Source: an uncultured Roseovarius sp.
GTDB lineage: Bacteria > Pseudomonadota > Alphaproteobacteria > Rhodobacterales > Rhodobacteraceae
Assembly: GCF_913054395.1 (NCBI RefSeq)
Contig: NZ_CAJXIP010000001.1
Span: 1 to 64,000 of the forward strand
DNA: 64,000 nucleotides
Reading direction: 5' to 3'
Shown: one piece after another, positions 28,612 to 37,858 of the stretch
Position numbering within the stretch: position 1 is the first letter of the stretch
Layout of the letters: each line of letters opens with the position of its first letter
Position numbers and translations under genes: made by a program
The notes under the pieces: generated by a model
What the model was told of the DNA's origin: nothing
Databases searched by the model: none
Seen by the model: the letters and a program-made list of their open reading frames with translations, nothing else

Positions 28612-29502
28612 ATGCAATTGGCCTTGAGCGATGATCTGTCCGGTTACCTGATCGCGCCCGACCCCGATGCGCCGCGTCTGACGCGGGCCGTCGAGGGGGA
28701 GGACCACACAGGCCAGCCGATGCGCATTTCCGTGGTGGAAGAGCGGCCTTTGACGATTTTCCTGAACGGTCAGGAAATCGTGACCGCGATGACGATTGGC
28801 GATTACCCGGAATACCTGGCGCTCGGCTTCCTGCGCAATCAGGGGATGCTGGCCAACGACGAAGTGGTCCGGGGTGTCGATTACGACGAGGATCTCGAGA
28901 CCGTTGTGGTGCGCACGGATGGGCAGACCACCTATGAAGAGAAGCTGAAGAAGAAGACCCGGACGAGCGGCTGCGCCGTGGGCACCGTATTCGGCGACAT
29001 GATGGAGGGGCTGGAGGGCGTTCGCCTGCCCGCCGTGGAGGTGAAAACCTCGGATCTCTATGCGCTGGCGGCGCAGATCAACCGCACCCCCTCGCTTTAT
29101 CTCGAGGCGGGGGCGATCCATGGCACGGTGCTGTGTCAGGGCGCGCAGCCGCTGGTCTATATGGAGGATGTCGGCCGGCATAACGCGGTTGATAAAATCG
29201 CGGGCTGGATGCTGAGCGAGGGCGTTTCGGCAGGCGACAAGCTTTTGTATACCACCGGGCGGTTGACATCCGAGATGGTGATCAAGACGGCGATGATGGG
29301 CATTCCGATCCTCGCCTCGCGCTCGGGCTTTACCGCATGGGGGGTGGAGATTGCGCGTCAGGTGGGATTGACCCTGATTGGCCGGATGCGCGGCAAGCGG
29401 TTCGTGTGTCTTTCGGGGGAAGAGCGTCTTTTGCGGGACGCTGATCCCGAAGCGGTGGGCGAAGAGGATCACAAATACCGTCGCAAGGGGGCCCCGACAT
29501 GA
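28612..29502 (+). CDS. fdhD: Formate dehydrogenase accessory sulfurtransferase
   Basis: FdhD passes sulfur from IscS to the molybdenum centre of formate dehydrogenases. The 296-residue protein has the key Cys121 in TRTSGCAVGT, EDVGRHNAVDKIAG, and TTGRLTSEM. AAGGAGG at 28603-28609 is only 2 bases from the ATG but 8 from TTG at 28618, so TTG may be the true start. It opens a molybdenum-cofactor gene run with mobA, mobB and moeA. Confidence 0.9.
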   Translation: MQLALSDDLSGYLIAPDPDAPRLTRAVEGEDHTGQPMRISVVEERPLTIFLNGQEIVTAMTIGDYPEYLALGFLRNQGMLANDEVVRGVDYDEDLETVVVRTDGQTTYEEKLKKKTRTSGCAVGTVFGDMMEGLEGVRLPAVEVKTSDLYALAAQINRTPSLYLEAGAIHGTVLCQGAQPLVYMEDVGRHNAVDKIAGWMLSEGVSAGDKLLYTTGRLTSEMVIKTAMMGIPILASRSGFTAWGVEIARQVGLTLIGRMRGKRFVCLSGEERLLRDADPEAVGEEDHKYRRKGAPT

Positions 29503-29517
29503 CCGTCCGGGCGCGGG

Positions 29518-29542
29518 ACATTTTCTTTGCTGAAGAAAATGT
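29518..29542. repeat. A+T-rich hairpin between fdhD and mobA (first of pair)
   Basis: ACATTTTCTT pairs with AAGAAAATGT over a 5-base loop, a perfect 10-bp stem in an otherwise G+C-rich gene run. A second hairpin follows 2 bases later. Confidence 0.6.
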
Positions 29543-29544
29543 AT

Positions 29545-29567
29545 CAGAAAATTCGGCTGATTTTCTG
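29545..29567. repeat. A+T-rich hairpin between fdhD and mobA (second of pair)
   Basis: CAGAAAAT pairs with ATTTTCTG around a 7-base loop. With the preceding hairpin it forms a tandem module directly before mobA. It may be a dispersed repeat, an mRNA processing site or an attenuator. Confidence 0.6.
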
Positions 29568-29590
29568 GGCCTGTGGCGGGGCCGGCAGTG

Positions 29591-30232
29591 ATGAAACAAC
29601 CGCTTGGTGTCATTCTCGCAGGCGGGCAGGCGACCCGTATGGGCGGCGGCGACAAGGGACTGTTGCCGCTCGGATCTGCAACCATTCTTGATCATGTGGT
29701 CGCGCGGCTTGATCCGCAGGTGGCACAGCTTGCGCTCAACGCCAATGGCGACCCGGAGCGGTTCGCAGGGTTTGACCTGCCGGTTCTGGCGGATAGCATC
29801 GAGGGATTTGCCGGGCCTTTGGTGGGGGTGCTGGCCGGACTTGACTGGGCAGCCGGGCAGGGCGCCGAGACAATCGTGACCGTGGCGGCGGATACGCCGT
29901 TTTTCCCGTCCGATCTGGTGGCGCGCCTGCTTTTGGCGGCGGAGGGCATGACCCAACCGCTTGTTCTGGCCGCGACCCCGCGCGGCGCGCAAGAGACGAA
30001 ATCCATGACCGGCTCAGGCCTGATCCGGCATCCGACCTTCGGGCTCTGGCCGGTGGCGTTGCGCCATGATCTGCGCGCCGCCCTCACCGAGGGGCTGCGC
30101 AAGGTGGTCATCTGGACCGACAAACACAATGGCCGCGAGGCGCTTTTCGAAGATGCGGGCGATCCGTTTTTCAATGTCAACACCCCCGAAGACCTTGAAC
30201 AGGCGCGGGACAGATTAAGGGCAGGGACATGA
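29591..30232 (+). CDS. mobA: Molybdenum cofactor guanylyltransferase
   Basis: MobA attaches GMP to molybdopterin to form the guanine dinucleotide cofactor used by DMSO-reductase-family enzymes, including formate dehydrogenase. The 213-residue protein has the signature LAGGQATRMGGGDKG near the N-terminus. ATG at 29591 is used. Its stop overlaps mobB (ATGA). Confidence 0.92.
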   Translation: MKQPLGVILAGGQATRMGGGDKGLLPLGSATILDHVVARLDPQVAQLALNANGDPERFAGFDLPVLADSIEGFAGPLVGVLAGLDWAAGQGAETIVTVAADTPFFPSDLVARLLLAAEGMTQPLVLAATPRGAQETKSMTGSGLIRHPTFGLWPVALRHDLRAALTEGLRKVVIWTDKHNGREALFEDAGDPFFNVNTPEDLEQARDRLRAGT

Positions 30233-30720
30233 GGCTTTACGGCGTGACGGGCTGGAAGAACGCGGGCAAAACCGGGTTGATGGAGAGGCTCGTGAGCGAG
30301 ATCACCGAACGTGGCATCCGTGTTTCAACGGTGAAACACGCCCATCATACCTTTGACGTGGATCACGCGGGCAAGGACAGCCACCGCCACCGTGTGGCCG
30401 GTGCGACCGAGGTTTTGCTGGCCTCGCGCAACCGATTTGCCCTGATGCATGAGTTGCGCGATGAGGAGGAGCCGTCGCTAACGGTGTTGCTGGACAAGCT
30501 GGCGCCGGTCGATCTTGTGCTGGTCGAGGGCTATAAACGCGACAGCCATCCCAAGATCGAGGCGTTTCGCGCAGAGACCGGCAACCCTTTGATTGCAAAA
30601 GGTGATCCGACCATCCGCGCGGTTGCAAGCGACAGCCCGCTTGATCTTGACCGGCCGGTTTTCGATCTTGATGACACGGTCGCAATCGCTGATTTCATCC
30701 TGGCTGAGGTTGGGCTTTGA
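30229..30720 (+). CDS. mobB: Molybdopterin-guanine dinucleotide biosynthesis protein B
   Basis: The 163-residue GTP-binding protein has a P-loop in GWKNAGKTGLMERL and the TVKHAHH element. MobB binds GTP and helps MobA but is usually dispensable. It is translationally coupled to mobA. About 150 bp with no firm gene separate it from moeA. Confidence 0.92.
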   Translation: MRLYGVTGWKNAGKTGLMERLVSEITERGIRVSTVKHAHHTFDVDHAGKDSHRHRVAGATEVLLASRNRFALMHELRDEEEPSLTVLLDKLAPVDLVLVEGYKRDSHPKIEAFRAETGNPLIAKGDPTIRAVASDSPLDLDRPVFDLDDTVAIADFILAEVGL

Positions 30721-30871
30721 TCCGATTGGACCGACTTGCGATGGGTGACTGGTCGGGCGGGGCTGGCATGGAACCACCGATGCTCAACCGCCTGTGCCGC
30801 CGCCTGAGCGCTTGCCTCGCGCGGAGCTGGCGGCCATGTTTGCGATGAAGGCACCCGAGGAGGGCTGTACC

Positions 30872-32173
30872 ATGGGGCTTGGCCATGAAGATGATTTGCG
30901 TCGCACGGCGGAGGGGCTGAAACCGCCGCCACTGCGCGACGATTGCTTTGCCCTGCCGGGCGGTGTGGACTGGACCCCGGCAGAGCAGGCGCTGGCGCTG
31001 TTGCGTGACCGGCTGCATGTCGTGGTGGGGCGCGAGCGGGTTGAATTGTCGGATGCGCGGGGCCGGGTGCTTGCCGCGCCTGTCACGGCGCGCCGCGCCA
31101 ATCCCCCGCATCCCAATACGGCGGTCGATGGCTATGGGTTCGCCTTTGACAGCCTCGGTGAAGGCGATCAGACCTTGCCACTGCTTGCGGGCCGCGCGGC
31201 GGCGGGGGTGCCTTATGTGGGCGAGGTGCCGCCGGGGCATGCGGTCAGGGTGCTGACCGGGGCGGCCCTGCCGAAAGGTGTTGATACGGTGATCCTGCAA
31301 GAGGATGTCAGTGTTGGCGACAGCGAGATCGTCTTTCGTGCAGGCATCAGGCCGGGGGCCAACACCCGGCGGGCGGGCGAGGATGTGGGGGAGGGCGAGA
31401 CCATTCTTGCGCCGGGGCGTGTCCTGACGCCTGCCGATCTCGCGCTTTGCGCGGCGGTGGGGGTGGCGCGGCTAGAGGTGTGCCTGCCGCTGCGGGTGGC
31501 GATCATTTCAACCGGGGATGAACTGGTCGAGGCCGGGCAGGTCCCACAGGCAGGCAAGATTTTTGATGCCAACCGCCCGATGCTAAGCGCGCTTGTGCGC
31601 GATTTCGGTTATGAGGTGGTTGATCTTGGCAAGGTGCCCGATGACCGCGAGACGCTGCGCCGCGCACTTGATCGTGGCGCGACCGAGGCGGATGTGATCC
31701 TGACGTCGGGTGGGGCCTCGGCGGGCGACGAAGACCATGTATCGGCGCTTTTGAACGAGACAGGCGCGATGGCAGAGTGGCGGATCGCGATCAAACCGGG
31801 GCGGCCTCTGGCGCTTGGGGTCTGGCGCGGAACGCCGGTGTTCGGGTTGCCGGGCAATCCGGTCGCGGCGCTTGTCTGTGCGCTTGTGTTCGCGCGCCCG
31901 GCGATGGCCTGTTTGTCGGGCTCCGGGTGGTTCGAGCCGCAAGGCTTTGACGTGCCAGCGAATTTCGATAAACGCAAGAAACCCGGACGGCGCGAATATC
32001 TGCGCGCGCGGATGCGCGAGGGGCGTGCCGAGGTGTTCAAATCCGAAGGCTCTGGCCGTATCAGCGGGCTAAGCTGGGCCGAAGGGCTGGTCGAACTGCC
32101 CGACCACGCGGCCGAGATCAAGCCCGGCGACAGCGTGCGCTATATCCCCTTTGCCAGTTTTCTGCGCGGCTAA
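30872..32173 (+). CDS. moeA: Molybdopterin molybdenumtransferase
   Basis: MoeA inserts molybdate into adenylated molybdopterin. The 433-residue protein has ARRANPPHPNTAVDGYGFAF, AIISTGDELVEAGQ and the molybdopterin-binding TSGGASAGDEDHV with GLPGNPVAALV. The ATG at 30872 has GAGGAGGG 7 bases upstream, much better than the upstream GTG at 30794. It completes fdhD-mobA-mobB-moeA and ends 8 bp from convergent glpR. Confidence 0.93.
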   Translation: MGLGHEDDLRRTAEGLKPPPLRDDCFALPGGVDWTPAEQALALLRDRLHVVVGRERVELSDARGRVLAAPVTARRANPPHPNTAVDGYGFAFDSLGEGDQTLPLLAGRAAAGVPYVGEVPPGHAVRVLTGAALPKGVDTVILQEDVSVGDSEIVFRAGIRPGANTRRAGEDVGEGETILAPGRVLTPADLALCAAVGVARLEVCLPLRVAIISTGDELVEAGQVPQAGKIFDANRPMLSALVRDFGYEVVDLGKVPDDRETLRRALDRGATEADVILTSGGASAGDEDHVSALLNETGAMAEWRIAIKPGRPLALGVWRGTPVFGLPGNPVAALVCALVFARPAMACLSGSGWFEPQGFDVPANFDKRKKPGRREYLRARMREGRAEVFKSEGSGRISGLSWAEGLVELPDHAAEIKPGDSVRYIPFASFLRG

Positions 32174-32181
32174 GGCGCGCG

Positions 32182-32955
32182 CTAATCGGGGGCGGGGCCG
32201 GTCACATGCACCTGTGTCCCCCAGCCGGTGCATTGTTCGGCCAGACGCGGCGACAGGGGCTGATCGGTGAACACCTGATGCACATCGCGCAGGGATCCGA
32301 TCCGCACCGGCGCGCTGCGCTGGAATTTTGAGGCGTCCGCGACCAGAAACACCTCGCGCGAGCGGTTGAGCAGGGTTTGCCCGACGACCACCTCCTGAAT
32401 GTCGAAATCAAGCAGGTCGCCATCGTCATCCATCGCCGAACAGCCAAGGATCGCATAGTCGAACTTGAAATTCTCGATGGTGCGCGCGGTCAGATGGCCG
32501 ACAAGCCCGTTATCGGCTCGCCGCAATGCACCGCCCGCCACCACGATGTGACAGCTTTTGTTGGCCAGCAGGATTTGCGCGACGTTCATGTTGTTGGTGA
32601 CCACCATCAGGTTGCGGTGGTCAATCAGTTCGCGCGCGACGGCCTCTGTGGTGGTGCCGATATCAAGAAACACCGAGGCCTCGTCGGGGATGGCCGCGGC
32701 ACAGGCCCGCGCGATGGCGGTCTTGGCGGCCTCGTTGAGGCGGCGACGTTCCTCATAGAGGATATTGTTGACGCCAGAGGGCAGGATCGCACCGCCATGC
32801 ACCCGCTCGAGTTTGCCTGCATTGGCAAGCTCGGTCAGGTCGCGGCGGATGGTCTGAACGGTCACGTCAAAGCGCTCGGCCAGCCCCTCGACGGTGACCT
32901 TGCCCTCGGCACGGGCAATTTCAAGGATATCGGGTTGGCGAAACGATTGCGACAT
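32182..32955 (-). CDS. glpR: DeoR-family glycerol-3-phosphate regulon repressor
   Basis: The 257-residue regulator has an N-terminal DeoR helix-turn-helix (VTVEGLAERFDVTVQTIRRD) and a C-terminal sugar-phosphate sensor domain with DIGTTTEAVAREL. Its gene is divergent from glpD and glpK, so it likely represses glycerol use until glycerol-3-phosphate is present. Candidate operators lie in the 302-bp divergent region. Confidence 0.88.
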   Translation of the reverse strand: MSQSFRQPDILEIARAEGKVTVEGLAERFDVTVQTIRRDLTELANAGKLERVHGGAILPSGVNNILYEERRRLNEAAKTAIARACAAAIPDEASVFLDIGTTTEAVARELIDHRNLMVVTNNMNVAQILLANKSCHIVVAGGALRRADNGLVGHLTARTIENFKFDYAILGCSAMDDDGDLLDFDIQEVVVGQTLLNRSREVFLVADASKFQRSAPVRIGSLRDVHQVFTDQPLSPRLAEQCTGWGTQVHVTGPAPD

Positions 32956-32987
32956 GCGGCGGTCCTCGGGCGGGGCTTTTTTCGATT

Positions 32988-33001
32988 ATGTTCGTTTTTG
33001 T
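32988..33001. promoter_or_regulatory. Candidate GlpR operator 1
   Basis: ATGTTCGTTTTTGT lies 33 bp upstream of glpR and nearly mirrors the second site (33175-33195). TTCG/CGAA-containing sites are typical of GlpR. Binding is inferred. Confidence 0.45.
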
Positions 33002-33174
33002 CTGTCGCGCAAGAGGATGAGGCGCTTTGCGGTCTGAAAACGCCGTAGTCACCTCTGACTCGAACGGAACAATGTGGTGTCAAGGAGGTGGATGTGCGTC
33101 AGGCGACGCAAGGGCGTGCGCGGCGACCTGCGCGGCGATTCAGGTGAATATCAGCAAAAACAATCAATGCGGGA

Positions 33175-33195
33175 AAATCGAACGAAAACGAACAT
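33175..33195. promoter_or_regulatory. Candidate GlpR operator 2 near glpD promoter
   Basis: AAATCGAACGAAAACGAACA, plus one T, lies just before a TTGACG -35-like element at 33203-33208. Its complement contains ATGTTCGTTTTCGT, differing from operator 1 at one base. The two inverted sites are about 190 bp apart, allowing looping. Confidence 0.5.
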
Positions 33196-33257
33196 CCTTT
33201 TCTTGACGTTTGGGCGGATTGATGGTTCGCTTTGGGGTGTATCGTGAGGAGGAATCG

Positions 33258-34826
33258 GTGTCGGAGTCCAGCACAGACAGGATTGTCGATCTGTTCGTCA
33301 TCGGCGGCGGTATCAATGGCTGTGGCATTGCGCGCGATGCGGCGGGGCGTGGCCTTTCGGTCGAACTTGCCGAGATGAACGATCTCGCCTCGGCGACATC
33401 TTCGGCCTCGACCAAGCTGTTTCACGGCGGTTTGCGCTATCTGGAATACTTCGAAATCCGGCTGGTGCGAGAGGCCCTGATCGAGCGCGAAACGCTCTTG
33501 CGCGCTATGCCGCATATCAGCTGGCCGATGCGCTTTGTTCTTCCTTATCATAAGGATATGCGGTTTGAGGGCGAAACGCCGACCTCGCGGATCGTGAACC
33601 TGGTGATGCCCTGGACGAAGGGGCGGCGCCCGGCCTGGCTTATCCGGTTTGGGTTGTTTCTTTACGACCATCTTGGCGGGCGCAAGATATTGCCGGGCAC
33701 GGCCACGCTTGATCTGACCCGCGCGCCCGAGGGGCGGTCGCTCAAGCAGAAGTTCACCCGCGCCTTTGAATATTCGGACTGCTGGATCGAGGATAGCCGT
33801 CTGGTGGTGCTCAACGCGCGCGATGCGGCGGCGCGGGGCGCGGTGATCCGCACCCGCACCAAGGTGCAATCGGCGGAGCGGGCCGGAAATCTTTGGCATG
33901 TCACGCTGGTCGATCAGGAGACGGGTCATCGCAGCACCCTGCGCGCGCGCGGGCTTGTGAATGCAGCCGGGCCATGGGTCAAGGATGTGATCTCGGGGAC
34001 GCTCCGGCTTGAGACGAACGAAGGGGTGCGGCTTGTGCGCGGCAGCCATATCGTGACCAAGCGTCTGTTTGATCACGATAAATGCTATTTCTTTCAGGGC
34101 GGCGACGGGCGGATCATTTTCGCCATCCCTTACGAGACTGATTTCACCCTGATCGGCACCACCGATGCCGAGCACGCCGATGCCGACCAGAAACCGGAAT
34201 GCACCCCGGAAGAGGCCGACTATCTGTGCCGCTTTGCCAGTGAGTATTTCAAGGTGCCTGTGACCCGCGACGATATCGTCTGGACCTATTCGGGCGTGCG
34301 ACCGCTTTATGATGACGGGGCCAAATCGGCCACCGCGGCGACCCGCGATTATGTACTTTCGCTGGAGGACACAAATGGCGCGCCGCTGCTGAATGTGTTC
34401 GGTGGCAAGATCACCACCTATCGCAAACTGGCCGAGGCGGCATTGGCCAAGCTGGCGCCGCATTTCCCCGAGACAAAAGGCGGCTGGACCGCTGGCGTGG
34501 CCTTGCCGGGTGGGGATTTTGCCGTCGATGGGGTCGAGGCGTTGGTGCAGAACCTGCGCCGGGGCTATCCTTTCCTGACCGGTCCCTGGGCGCGCCGTCT
34601 TGTGCGGGCCTATGGCACCGAGGCGGGGGATATCCTTGGCGATGCGCGCGCGGTGGCGGATTTGGGGCCGGATTTCGGGGCCACTCTCACCGGCGCCGAG
34701 GTGCGCTGGCAGATGCGCCGCGAATTCGCCCGCGAGGCCGCCGATGTGGTCTGGCGGCGCACCCGGCTGGGGCTGCGGATGAGCGAGGAACAGATTGCCG
34801 CGCTTGACGATTGGATGCGGCAGTAA
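33258..34826 (+). CDS. glpD: Aerobic glycerol-3-phosphate dehydrogenase
   Basis: GlpD is a membrane-associated FAD enzyme oxidising glycerol-3-phosphate to dihydroxyacetone phosphate and feeding electrons to quinone. The 522-residue protein has the FAD motif IGGGINGCGIARDAAGRG, the substrate region LFHGGLRYLE and FGGKITTYRKLAE. The GTG at 33258 is chosen because AGGAGG lies 5 bases before it; the open frame extends 16 codons upstream without support. Confidence 0.95.
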   Translation: MSESSTDRIVDLFVIGGGINGCGIARDAAGRGLSVELAEMNDLASATSSASTKLFHGGLRYLEYFEIRLVREALIERETLLRAMPHISWPMRFVLPYHKDMRFEGETPTSRIVNLVMPWTKGRRPAWLIRFGLFLYDHLGGRKILPGTATLDLTRAPEGRSLKQKFTRAFEYSDCWIEDSRLVVLNARDAAARGAVIRTRTKVQSAERAGNLWHVTLVDQETGHRSTLRARGLVNAAGPWVKDVISGTLRLETNEGVRLVRGSHIVTKRLFDHDKCYFFQGGDGRIIFAIPYETDFTLIGTTDAEHADADQKPECTPEEADYLCRFASEYFKVPVTRDDIVWTYSGVRPLYDDGAKSATAATRDYVLSLEDTNGAPLLNVFGGKITTYRKLAEAALAKLAPHFPETKGGWTAGVALPGGDFAVDGVEALVQNLRRGYPFLTGPWARRLVRAYGTEAGDILGDARAVADLGPDFGATLTGAEVRWQMRREFAREAADVVWRRTRLGLRMSEEQIAALDDWMRQ

Positions 34827-34838
34827 GGCCACAGCCCT

Positions 34839-34914
34839 GTTGTCCCCGGACTTGTCTCGGGGATATCATTTCAGGAACTCCCCGCCCTGAACCCGGCCCA
34901 AACCCGGAATGACG
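34839..34914. repeat. Alphaproteobacterial-type palindromic repeat
   Basis: TCCCCG-GACTTGTCT-CGGGGA is followed about 45 bases later by CCCGGAATGACG. This resembles dispersed CCCGGACTTGATCCGGG-type elements common in alphaproteobacteria. It lies between glpD and glpK and may affect mRNA stability. Confidence 0.5.
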
Positions 34915-34937
34915 CTTTTTAACAACGGACCACAGCC

Positions 34938-36449
34938 ATGACACATATCCTTGCCATTGATCAGGGCACCACCTCAAGCCGGGCGATCCTGTTTGATGAA
35001 AAGATGCGGATCGTGGCCGTCGCGCAAGAGGAATTCCCGCAGCATTTTCCGAAATCGGGCTGGGTAGAGCATGACGCCAATGATCTTTGGTCAAGCACGG
35101 CGGGCACCTGTCGCGCGGTGATCGAAAAGGCCGGGTCAAGCGTGGCGGATGTGGCGGCCATCGGTATCACCAACCAGCGCGAAACCACCGTGGTCTGGGA
35201 CAGGAAAACCGGGCAGGCGGTGCACCATGCGATTGTCTGGCAGGACCGGCGCACCGCCGATTATTGCCGCGCGCTTCGCGAGGCGGGGCACGAAGAGATG
35301 ATCGCCGCGCGTACCGGATTGTTGCTTGATCCCTATTTCTCGGGGACCAAGCTTCGCTGGATACTCGAAAATGTCGAAGGCGCGCGGGCGCGCGCCGAGG
35401 CGGGCGATTTGCTGTTCGGCACGGTCGACAGCTTTCTGATCTGGAAGCTGACCGGCGGCGCGGTGCATGCGACAGATGCCACCAATGCCGCACGTACCCT
35501 GCTTTACGATATCCGCAAGGGCCGGTGGAGCAAGACGATCTGCGATTTGCTTGATATCCCGATGCAGATGCTGCCCGAGGTGCGCAACAGCGCCGATGAT
35601 TTCGGTCATGTGCGCGCCGATCTGTTCGGGCGCGAGATCCCCATTCGCGGGGTGGCCGGCGATCAGCAGGCGGCGACCGTGGGACAGGCCTGTTTCAAAC
35701 CGGGGATGCTGAAATCGACCTATGGGACCGGGTGTTTCGCGCTTTTGAACACCGGCGACACGCCGGTCGTGTCTAAGAACCGGCTGTTGACGACCATCGC
35801 CTATCAGTTTGACGGCAAGCCGACCTATGCGCTTGAGGGCTCGATTTTCGTGGCCGGGGCGGTGGTGCAATGGCTGCGCGACGGCCTTCGGATCATCCGC
35901 GAGGCAAGCGAGACACAGCCGCTTGCCGAAAAGGCCGACCCGGCGCAGAACGTGGTGCTTGTGCCGGCCTTTACCGGGCTTGGTGCGCCCTATTGGAACG
36001 CCGAATGTCGTGGTGCGATGTTCGGGCTGACGCGCAACACGCGGCCAGAGGAGCTGGCGCGTGCGGCCCTTGAAAGCGTCGGCTTCCAGACCCGCGATCT
36101 GTTGCAGGCGATGCGCGATGACTGGGACGGGCAGGGTGCCGATGCGGTGTCGCGCGACAGGGATGTGGCGACCCTCCGGGTCGACGGCGGCATGAGCGCC
36201 TCTGACTGGGCGATGCAGTTTCTGTCGGATATCATCGACGCGCCGGTTGACCGGCCTCAGGTCCTTGAAACCACCGCACTTGGTGCGGCCTGGCTGGCGG
36301 GGATGCAGGTCGGGCTTTATCCAGGTCAGGATGAATTCGCCGCCACCTGGGCGCTTGAGCGACAGTTTTTGCCCGATATGGATGACGCGCTGCGCCGGGT
36401 GAAAACCGATGCCTGGGCGCGCGCGATAGAGGCCACGCTTCGGTTTTAG
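34938..36449 (+). CDS. glpK: Glycerol kinase
   Basis: GlpK phosphorylates glycerol to glycerol-3-phosphate. The 503-residue FGGY kinase starts with the phosphate-binding [13 protein letters not shown] and has [24 protein letters not shown] and the C-terminal [10 protein letters not shown]. The length is canonical. No glpF facilitator is present, so glycerol may enter by another route. Confidence 0.96.
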   Translation: MTHILAIDQGTTSSRAILFDEKMRIVAVAQEEFPQHFPKSGWVEHDANDLWSSTAGTCRAVIEKAGSSVADVAAIGITNQRETTVVWDRKTGQAVHHAIVWQDRRTADYCRALREAGHEEMIAARTGLLLDPYFSGTKLRWILENVEGARARAEAGDLLFGTVDSFLIWKLTGGAVHATDATNAARTLLYDIRKGRWSKTICDLLDIPMQMLPEVRNSADDFGHVRADLFGREIPIRGVAGDQQAATVGQACFKPGMLKSTYGTGCFALLNTGDTPVVSKNRLLTTIAYQFDGKPTYALEGSIFVAGAVVQWLRDGLRIIREASETQPLAEKADPAQNVVLVPAFTGLGAPYWNAECRGAMFGLTRNTRPEELARAALESVGFQTRDLLQAMRDDWDGQGADAVSRDRDVATLRVDGGMSASDWAMQFLSDIIDAPVDRPQVLETTALGAAWLAGMQVGLYPGQDEFAATWALERQFLPDMDDALRRVKTDAWARAIEATLRF

Positions 36450-36598
36450 GCCGATCCCTCGATTTCGGTAACGACCGCTCACTCTGGGTTTTGTCTGCGT
36501 GAGGGCATGATCTATTGTGGTCGGCGGTCCGCCATATTACCTTTTGAGAAATTACTTTGACCAAGCGCATTGGGGGCCATCGGCCCAGAGGAGAGCTC

Positions 36599-37807
36599 AT
36601 GGCCGAACCGGTCTCTGTCATCGTCCCTGCCAAGAATGAGGCCGAGACCATCCGCAGGGTGGTGTCGGTCCTGTTGGGGATGGCCGATGTCGGCGAGGTC
36701 GTCGTGATCGACAACGGATCGCAGGATGCCACCGCCGCCGAGGCAGGCGCCGCAGGCGCGCGGGTGATTTCCGAGACCCGCCCCGGCATGGGCCATGCGG
36801 TACGTGCAGGTATCGCGGCCACGACATATGACTGGGTGATGAAGGTCGATGCGGACCTCGACAAATTCGATACCGGGCTGTTCGCGCGCATGCCTGCCGC
36901 ACGCGCGCCGGGTGTTGGCCTGATCAAGGGCGCCTGGCATGACCCGGCCGACAACATGCCGATGACCCGGCTTTTGGTGATGCCCGCCATTCACCTGATG
37001 TTCCCCGGCCTTGGTCACCTGCGCGCGCCGAATTCCGGGCTCTATCTGTTCAACAAGTCGCTGATCGCGCATCAGGAACTTGTCGGCGATTACGCGGTCG
37101 ATCTTGATGTCATGCTGCGCGTGCATGCTGCGGGTGCGCGGGTGGTCGAAGTCGATATCGGCCGGATCGAGCATGACGTGCGCGATGTGCCGCATTACAA
37201 TTCCATGGCCGAAGAGCTGTTGAACTTCTTCCTTGGCCGCCAGCATCGCCAGATCACCACCGAGATGGTGGTGATTGCGCAGGATGGCGGCGAGGTGATC
37301 CGCCATGCCCTGGCCACCTTGGCTGCGCGGGCCGTCGCGGGGGGGCGGGTGACGCTCTATCTTGCAGGTGACAGAAGTCCGGCGGCGCAGGTGCTGCGCG
37401 AGGTTCTGGCGCCTTATCCGACCCTGCGGATTTTGCCGTTTGAACAGGTCGCGGGCTTTGCCCCAGGCGCCAATGCGGCAAAGCTTTGCGTCTTGGCGCC
37501 CTTCCCGCAGGCGGGCGAGGCGCGGGTTTTTGAGGCGGCAGTAGGGTTGAACGCGGGGGCGGATGATCTGGCGTCAGAACTATTGTTGATGCCGACCAGT
37601 CAGGCGGGGGGTGTGATTGGCGGTTTCCGCCCGGATATCGCCCCGGAGACCGAGGATGGCGAAGCCCTCAAGCGCGTGGCGCTTGAGCGGATTGGCGTCA
37701 AGGGCGAGGGCGGTGCGCTGATGCGTGAAATGTTTCAAACCAGCGACTCGTTGCCAGACGCGCTGAAGCCCGGTTTGCGCGCGGCGACCTGCCCCTCTGT
37801 GGGCTGA
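36599..37807 (+). CDS. Family 2 glycosyltransferase with unknown C-terminal domain
   Basis: The 402-residue protein has a GT-A domain (SVIVPAKNEAETI, DNGSQDAT, metal-site KVDADLDKFDT) over about residues 1-220, followed by about 180 residues, from VVIAQDGGEVIRHA onward, that I do not recognise. The second part alternates strands and helices like a Rossmann-type domain. ATG at 36599 follows GAGGAG. Sugar and acceptor unknown; the position after glpDK hints at a glycolipid but gives no proof. Confidence 0.75.
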   Translation: MAEPVSVIVPAKNEAETIRRVVSVLLGMADVGEVVVIDNGSQDATAAEAGAAGARVISETRPGMGHAVRAGIAATTYDWVMKVDADLDKFDTGLFARMPAARAPGVGLIKGAWHDPADNMPMTRLLVMPAIHLMFPGLGHLRAPNSGLYLFNKSLIAHQELVGDYAVDLDVMLRVHAAGARVVEVDIGRIEHDVRDVPHYNSMAEELLNFFLGRQHRQITTEMVVIAQDGGEVIRHALATLAARAVAGGRVTLYLAGDRSPAAQVLREVLAPYPTLRILPFEQVAGFAPGANAAKLCVLAPFPQAGEARVFEAAVGLNAGADDLASELLLMPTSQAGGVIGGFRPDIAPETEDGEALKRVALERIGVKGEGGALMREMFQTSDSLPDALKPGLRAATCPSVG

Positions 37808-37858
37808 TGTTCTGCCCGTTCGCCCGGCATAACGAGGTGCCGCTTTTGCCTGTCCGGG

